This document shows positions 8,668 to 12,697 of a stretch of DNA of 12,697 bases, in pieces. Under the pieces are notes generated by a model. The model did no database searches, was not told the origin of the DNA, and was given only the letters and a program-made list of their open reading frames with translations. Position 1 is the first letter of the stretch; the number at the start of each line of letters is the position of its first letter. The translations under genes and the position numbers were made by a program. This DNA comes from JACDET01 sp035568375 (lineage in GTDB: Bacteria; Patescibacteriota; Microgenomatia; Levybacterales; UBA12049): the NCBI GenBank assembly GCA_035568375.1, contig DATMOG010000069.1, forward strand, positions 1 to 12,697, in the 5' to 3' direction.

Positions 8668-9192
8668 ATGATTAAACCTTTAGTTGGCATCATCATGGGA
8701 TCAGATAGTGACCTTCCAGTCATGAGTGAAGCTGCAAATCTTTTAGATGAGTTGTCAATTCCCTATGAAATAACTATCATTTCAGCGCATCGAACACCTG
8801 ATCGGATGTATGAGTATGCCAAATCTGCTGTTGAAAAAAGCATACACGTCATTATTGCAGGCGCAGGTGGCTCAGCTCATTTACCCGGCATGATTGCGTC
8901 TCTTACAACACTTCCTGTCATCGGTGTACCGATCAAAACAAAAAATCTCGATGGACTTGATTCATTACTCTCAATAGTACAAATGCCGCCAGGAATTCCC
9001 GTCGCAACTGTCGCTATCAATGGCGCAAAAAATGCAGGGCTACTCGCAGCAAAAATAATCGGCTCAGCTGATAAAAGTATTCAAGAAAAATTAACAGAGT
9101 ATCAAAAAAAAATAGAAACATCTGTTCTGCAGAAGGTTGAAACGCTTGACGAAGTTGGTTTTAAAGACTATCTCAAAAAAATAAAATCCTGA
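8668..9192 (+). CDS. purE: N5-carboxyaminoimidazole ribonucleotide mutase (class I PurE)
   Basis: PurE moves the carboxylate of N5-CAIR to carbon 4, giving CAIR. The 174 residues contain GSDSDLPVM (11-19), SAHRTP (39-44, catalytic His41), AGAGGSAHLPGM (64-75), and the GLDSLLSIVQMPPGIPVATVAI block (96-117), of which GLDSLLSIVQMP is nearly invariant in class I enzymes. The following loop reads AINGAKNAGLLA, about two residues shorter than the common AIGxAGAxNAGLLA form. The C-terminal tail (about 135-174) is helical and lysine-rich, as in many family members. It lies 3 bases after purK and 1 base before purC, so translation is probably coupled. There is no Shine-Dalgarno site. Confidence 0.96.
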   Translation: MIKPLVGIIMGSDSDLPVMSEAANLLDELSIPYEITIISAHRTPDRMYEYAKSAVEKSIHVIIAGAGGSAHLPGMIASLTTLPVIGVPIKTKNLDGLDSLLSIVQMPPGIPVATVAINGAKNAGLLAAKIIGSADKSIQEKLTEYQKKIETSVLQKVETLDEVGFKDYLKKIKS

Positions 9193-9193
9193 T

Positions 9194-10171
9194 ATGGTTC
9201 ACTCCAAAACAATTCTTTCCGCCATCCCTAAAGCTTTACAAACAATAGATCTTCCCAATCTTGGTAAAAAACATCAGGGAAAAGTTCGGGACATCTATAT
9301 CCTTCCCAAAAACCGTGTAACTATCACAACGGATAGACAATCTGCATTCGATGTGATTCTAGGGACTATTCCTTTCAAAGGTGCAGTGTTAAACCAATTG
9401 GCAGCATTCTGGTTTGAAAAAACAAAAGATATCATCCCTAATCATATGATTGCTATCCCCGATCCTAATGTTTTGATCTCAAATAATTGTGAACCAATTC
9501 CTGTTGAGATTGTGGTCAGAGGATATTTATCAGGTGTTACGAAAACATCCATCTGGTACTCCTATGAAAAAGGTGAAAGAGAAATTTACGGAATGAAATT
9601 CCCAGATGGCATGAAAAAAAATCAAAAACTTCCCCATCCAATTATCACTCCGACAACACATCCGCTTCCTGGCAGTAATAAACATGATGAAAGATTAACA
9701 AGGGAGGAAATAATTAAACAAAAAATTGTTACTCCGAAGATATATAAACAAATGGAAGAAGCAGCATTAGCGCTTTTTGATTTTGGTAGTAAATGGTGTA
9801 AAAAACATAAACTAATTCTTGTTGATACAAAATACGAATTTGGTCTATGTGATGGCAAACTTATGCTGATGGATGAAATTCACACACCGGACAGTTCACG
9901 ATTTTGGATTGCAGAAACATATAATAAACAACTAAAGCATGGAAAAGAGCCAGAAAATTTTGATAAAGAATTTCTCAGACTTTGGTATGCAGAACACGGC
10001 TATCGAGGTGAAGGTGACCCACCAAAAATACCCAAAGAACTAGCAGTCGAACTTTCACAACGCTATATCAAAACGTATGAAATGCTCACCGACAAAAAAT
10101 TCAAAGCATTCAGCTATCCAATTGAAACAAGGATAAAACACAACCTAAATAAAACTGCTACAATTATTTAG
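9194..10171 (+). CDS. purC: Phosphoribosylaminoimidazole-succinocarboxamide (SAICAR) synthase
   Basis: PurC condenses CAIR with aspartate using ATP to give SAICAR, which PurB then cleaves. At 325 residues it is of the longer type (about 290-310, yeast Ade1-like) rather than the 235-residue Bacillus type. Motifs are GKVRDIY (29-35), DRQSAFDV (47-54), EIVVRGYLSG (105-114), DTKYEFG (211-217) and DEIHTPDSSRFW (227-238), the last being the diagnostic family signature. A proline-rich ITPTTHPLPGSNKHDE stretch (151-166) corresponds to the substrate-binding TxKxxxGxHD region, with GSNKHDE retained. The ATG at 9194 directly follows the purE TGA; no ribosome binding site is visible, so coupling to purE is likely. 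Confidence 0.96.
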   Translation: MVHSKTILSAIPKALQTIDLPNLGKKHQGKVRDIYILPKNRVTITTDRQSAFDVILGTIPFKGAVLNQLAAFWFEKTKDIIPNHMIAIPDPNVLISNNCEPIPVEIVVRGYLSGVTKTSIWYSYEKGEREIYGMKFPDGMKKNQKLPHPIITPTTHPLPGSNKHDERLTREEIIKQKIVTPKIYKQMEEAALALFDFGSKWCKKHKLILVDTKYEFGLCDGKLMLMDEIHTPDSSRFWIAETYNKQLKHGKEPENFDKEFLRLWYAEHGYRGEGDPPKIPKELAVELSQRYIKTYEMLTDKKFKAFSYPIETRIKHNLNKTATII

Positions 10172-10177
10172 AAAAAT

Positions 10178-10780
10178 ATGAATATCCCTAAAAATCAATA
10201 TAAACCAGAAACATTACAAGAATTATCACTAAGTGAAAAAATGAAAGCAATTGGTATCCGACAAAGAGGAGATCCAATACTTAAAAACGTATGTCAACTC
10301 TTTAATCTACCTCATCAAAAAAATATAGCAAAAGAGGTAATTGGTCAATTACAACAAACTATCGATGCTGCCAGAAAAATCCATAATTTTAGTAAAGGTC
10401 TTGGGCTAGCAGCGCCTCAAATTGGGCTTCCCTATCAGGCAACAATTGTTATGCCACTTAATGAAAAACCACTAATTCTGCTCAATCCACAAATTATATC
10501 TCAATCACAAGGAACCGATGAACAATATGAAGGCTGCTGGTCTTTTTTTGATATGAGAGGATTAGTCCCTAGACCGTTAGAGATTGAAATTACTTATCAG
10601 AAACTCGATGGACAAGAAATTCATAGCTCGTTTTCGTTCGGAACTGCAAGACTTATCATACATGAGATTGACCATCTGCAAGGCACGCTTTATACAACTC
10701 GAATGAAGCCAGAGCAAAAACTATTATCGTATGATGAATATAGAGGGAAAAACCAATCATGGCAATATGCAAAAACGTAA
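10178..10780 (+). CDS. def: Peptide deformylase
   Basis: Peptide deformylase removes the formyl group from the initiator Met of new bacterial proteins and releases formate. All three metal-site motifs are present in 200 residues: GLGLAAPQIG (74-83, with the catalytic Gln81), EGCWSF (118-123, metal ligand Cys120; the residue after Cys is usually Leu or Met, here Trp) and HEIDHLQG (162-169, His162 and His166 as ligands, Glu163 as base). The N terminus is about 20 residues longer than usual; Met22 (10241), just before the typical AIGIRQRGDPIL segment, is an alternative start. I keep 10178 because it follows purC by 6 bases. Its place inside a purine operon is not an obvious pathway link, although both draw on the formyl-folate pool. 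The neighbouring M24-like domain is discussed with the next gene. Confidence 0.94.
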   Translation: MNIPKNQYKPETLQELSLSEKMKAIGIRQRGDPILKNVCQLFNLPHQKNIAKEVIGQLQQTIDAARKIHNFSKGLGLAAPQIGLPYQATIVMPLNEKPLILLNPQIISQSQGTDEQYEGCWSFFDMRGLVPRPLEIEITYQKLDGQEIHSSFSFGTARLIIHEIDHLQGTLYTTRMKPEQKLLSYDEYRGKNQSWQYAKT

Positions 10781-10810
10781 AACAATCATTGCCCTTAAGA
10801 AAATCGATTT

Positions 10811-10815
10811 GAGGT
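10811..10815 (+). promoter_or_regulatory. Shine-Dalgarno-like GAGGT upstream of the M24-PurM gene
   Basis: GAGGT lies 14 bases before the ATG at 10830, farther than the usual 5-9 bases. A TAA stop at 10815-10817 closes the frame upstream, so no earlier ATG, GTG or TTG start could use it better. It is the only purine-rich, anti-SD-like sequence before any start codon in this window. The 49-base gap around it (10781-10829) holds nothing else I can identify. Confidence 0.25.
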
Positions 10816-10829
10816 AAATAACAAATAGT

Positions 10830-12697
10830 ATGGATAAACTTGAAATCTGTAAACATACAAGAAAAATTGCAGCAGAATCACTTTATAAAATTCTAAAAAA
10901 ACTGTTAGCTGCAAATAAACCTATCTCAGAAGTTATGCTTCGCGACGCATGGCTCACTGAAATGCAAAAAAATATAGATATTTTTCATGATGGGTGGTAT
11001 ACCCCCCCACCATATGGCATAATCGTTCTTTTTGCAACAGACCAACAAGTCGAGCGCATCAACTATAAAAGCGCGAGACCGCAAGAAAAATGGCCTCGAG
11101 ATGATATCTTTCTTAATCAAAAAAACGGTATTGTTTATTTCTATGCATCACCCGTTGATAAAAAAACAGGTATTATTGGAGACTTTGGATTAACTCTCTA
11201 TTTTGGTAATAATCCGGATATTAAAAATCTCCTCAAAAAATGTTTGGAATTAAATAAGGAACTTTTTACCTTTCTACATGTTGGAATGACACTTGGAAGT
11301 CTTTCATCAAAAGCCGAAATTTTGATGAAAAAAAATGGCATGTCTACTGATTCAGAAGCTACTACAGATGTCGGGGAAATGGTTATTGGACATACAATTC
11401 CTGATGCTTTTGAAGATTGGGAAGAGAGAGAAAAATTGCTACTAAAAAATAAAGAAATAAATTGGCATGCAATTAAAAAAATTATAAGCCATAAAAGAGT
11501 TAATGTTAAAAAAAATGAATCTCTTATTATTAAACAAGAGAATGCAGTAACTATTGAACCAAGACCAAAAATAATCGACAAACCTTACCTTCCAACATCT
11601 CTTTCCTATCATACAATTGCATTACTAAAAAAGGACGAATCAAAAGAATTACTGACTAATTTTGATGAACTATTTACATTAGCAGGAATGTCCTATATGA
11701 TAGAGCCTATGAAAAAACAAAAAATCAGTTATCAAGAATCCGGTGTTGATTATGACTCTCTCGATCCTGCAAAAACACTAGCACAAAAAGCAGGTAAGCA
11801 AACTGCAAAACATCTTACAAACTATGGATTTTCAGAAATAAGTGATACTCGTGGTGAATCAGCATTTGTTTGGAAACAAAAAAATACATATATGGCATCC
11901 GTCACAGAGAGTCTTGGGACGAAAAATTTAATCGCAGATGCTATGAGAGAAATTACAAACAAAACCTATTACGAAAATATCGGTTATGATACTGTTGCTA
12001 GTGCGCTAAACGATCTAGCATCGGTTGGAGCAAAACCATTAACAGTATTTGCCTTCTGGGCAGTGGGGAAAAGCAGTTGGTTTGATGATATTGAAAGAAC
12101 AACTGATCTTGTAAATGGATGGAAGCAGGCTTGCGATGATGCTCAAGCGACATGGGGAGGCGGAGAATCACCTTCCTATAATAATATTGTCAATCCCGAG
12201 ACCATTGCATTAGGCAGTTCTGTAGTAGGTATTATTAAATCAAAAAAACGATTACTTCTAGATAAAAATGTACAAGTCGGAGATAGAATTTTGTTATTAA
12301 AAAGCTCAGGTATTAATGCAAATGGCATTTCTCTTTCACGAGCTGTTGCAAAAAAATTACCAAAAGGATATGCAACCGAACTGCCAAATGGCAAATTATA
12401 CGGAGAAGAAATACTTACAAAAACTCATATTTATGCATCTCTTATTAAGGAACTATTCGATGCGGGTATTACGATTCATTATATTTCAAATATAACTGGT
12501 CATGGTTTAAGAAAGGTTATGAGAGGACGTGGAACTTTTACTTACATATTAGAAAAAATCTTTGATCCACAAGAAATATTTCTCTTTATTCAAAAGTATA
12601 CGGGTCTTTCTGATTATGAAATGTACGAAACATATAATATGGGCCAAGACTATGTACTCTTTTTACCAAAAACAGATAGTCAAAAAGCATTACGCAT
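10830..12697 (+). CDS. purM: M24-like (aminopeptidase-fold) domain fused to phosphoribosylformylglycinamidine cyclo-ligase (AIR synthetase), 3' end outside window
   Basis: One uninterrupted frame of 622 codons runs off the right edge. Residues 1 to about 280 follow the methionine aminopeptidase (M24) layout: an N-terminal helix pair, GIIGDFGLTLYFG (114-126), GHTIP (187-191), NAVTIEPRP (238-246) and YHTIALL (260-266). By eye, E. coli MetAP ligands Asp108, His171 and Glu204 match Asp118, His188 and Glu243, but Asp97 and Glu235 are replaced by Tyr105 and Tyr260, so ordinary peptidase activity is unlikely. From about 287 the protein is PurM, which closes FGAM to AIR with ATP: SYQESGVDYDS (300-310), TESLGTK (359-365; usually TDGVGTK), NDLASVGAKP (394-403), GGGESPS (443-449; usually GGETAEMPG), SSGINANGISL (492-502), ITGHGL (555-560; usually ITGGGL) and MYETYNMG (598-605). 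Only the last few dozen residues should be missing. Internal ATGs at 11688, 11697 and 11709 could start a separate PurM. Confidence 0.85.
   Translation, partial: MDKLEICKHTRKIAAESLYKILKKLLAANKPISEVMLRDAWLTEMQKNIDIFHDGWYTPPPYGIIVLFATDQQVERINYKSARPQEKWPRDDIFLNQKNGIVYFYASPVDKKTGIIGDFGLTLYFGNNPDIKNLLKKCLELNKELFTFLHVGMTLGSLSSKAEILMKKNGMSTDSEATTDVGEMVIGHTIPDAFEDWEEREKLLLKNKEINWHAIKKIISHKRVNVKKNESLIIKQENAVTIEPRPKIIDKPYLPTSLSYHTIALLKKDESKELLTNFDELFTLAGMSYMIEPMKKQKISYQESGVDYDSLDPAKTLAQKAGKQTAKHLTNYGFSEISDTRGESAFVWKQKNTYMASVTESLGTKNLIADAMREITNKTYYENIGYDTVASALNDLASVGAKPLTVFAFWAVGKSSWFDDIERTTDLVNGWKQACDDAQATWGGGESPSYNNIVNPETIALGSSVVGIIKSKKRLLLDKNVQVGDRILLLKSSGINANGISLSRAVAKKLPKGYATELPNGKLYGEEILTKTHIYASLIKELFDAGITIHYISNITGHGLRKVMRGRGTFTYILEKIFDPQEIFLFIQKYTGLSDYEMYETYNMGQDYVLFLPKTDSQKALR
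11002..11008 (+). repeat. Seven-base poly-C tract in the 5' part of the M24-PurM gene
   Basis: Seven consecutive C bases encode part of Tyr-Thr-Pro-Pro-Pro-Tyr at codons 57-62 of the fusion gene. Long C runs stand out in this AT-rich sequence and are prone to slippage. A change of one base would end or shift the M24-like part, leaving only internal starts to make PurM. It may also simply encode a proline turn. Confidence 0.6.

Noticed and set aside
11198..11581. 127-residue minus-strand reading frame
   Set aside because: It lies opposite the M24-like domain, which has clear family motifs in the + frame. The minus-strand product has no recognisable domain and no gene-like context.

Overview
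The window is one dense, single-strand purine biosynthesis cluster in an AT-rich genome. All genes lie on the + strand, in this order: purD (3' part), purL, purQ, purH, purB, purK, purE, purC, def (peptide deformylase), and a long gene open at the right edge that joins a methionine-aminopeptidase-fold (M24-like) domain to PurM (AIR synthetase). Apart from a 103-base gap after purD and gaps of about 40-50 bases before purQ and before the last gene, spacings are 1-18 bases. No stretch over 300 bases lacks a gene. I see no tRNA, rRNA, CRISPR array, insertion sequence or convincing intrinsic terminator.

Together the genes cover GAR formation (PurD), FGAM synthesis (PurL with PurQ as glutaminase), AIR closure (PurM), the two-step carboxylation to CAIR (PurK, PurE), SAICAR synthesis (PurC), fumarate release (PurB), and the last two steps to IMP (PurH). 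PurF and a GAR transformylase (PurN or PurT) are not in the window. A separate purS is absent too; PurL instead begins with about 160 residues that look like two PurS-like modules.

The organism is most likely an uncultured bacterium with standard stop-codon use (TAA and TGA are stops, Trp is TGG). The deformylase points to bacteria. The AT-rich sequence, near absence of Shine-Dalgarno sites and divergent enzyme variants would fit a Patescibacteria/CPR-type lineage, but that placement is inference and a DPANN archaeon is not formally excluded. Two plausible extended -10 promoters occur: one in the purD-purL gap, and one overlapping the purQ stop codon just before purH, which would give a nearly leaderless purH mRNA.

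The most unusual item is the last gene (from 10830). Residues 1 to about 280 have an M24 'pita-bread' layout but lack at least two of the five metal-binding positions, and are followed in the same frame by a divergent but recognisable PurM. It sits directly after def, so the genes for a deformylase and a degenerate aminopeptidase-like domain adjoin inside a purine operon.
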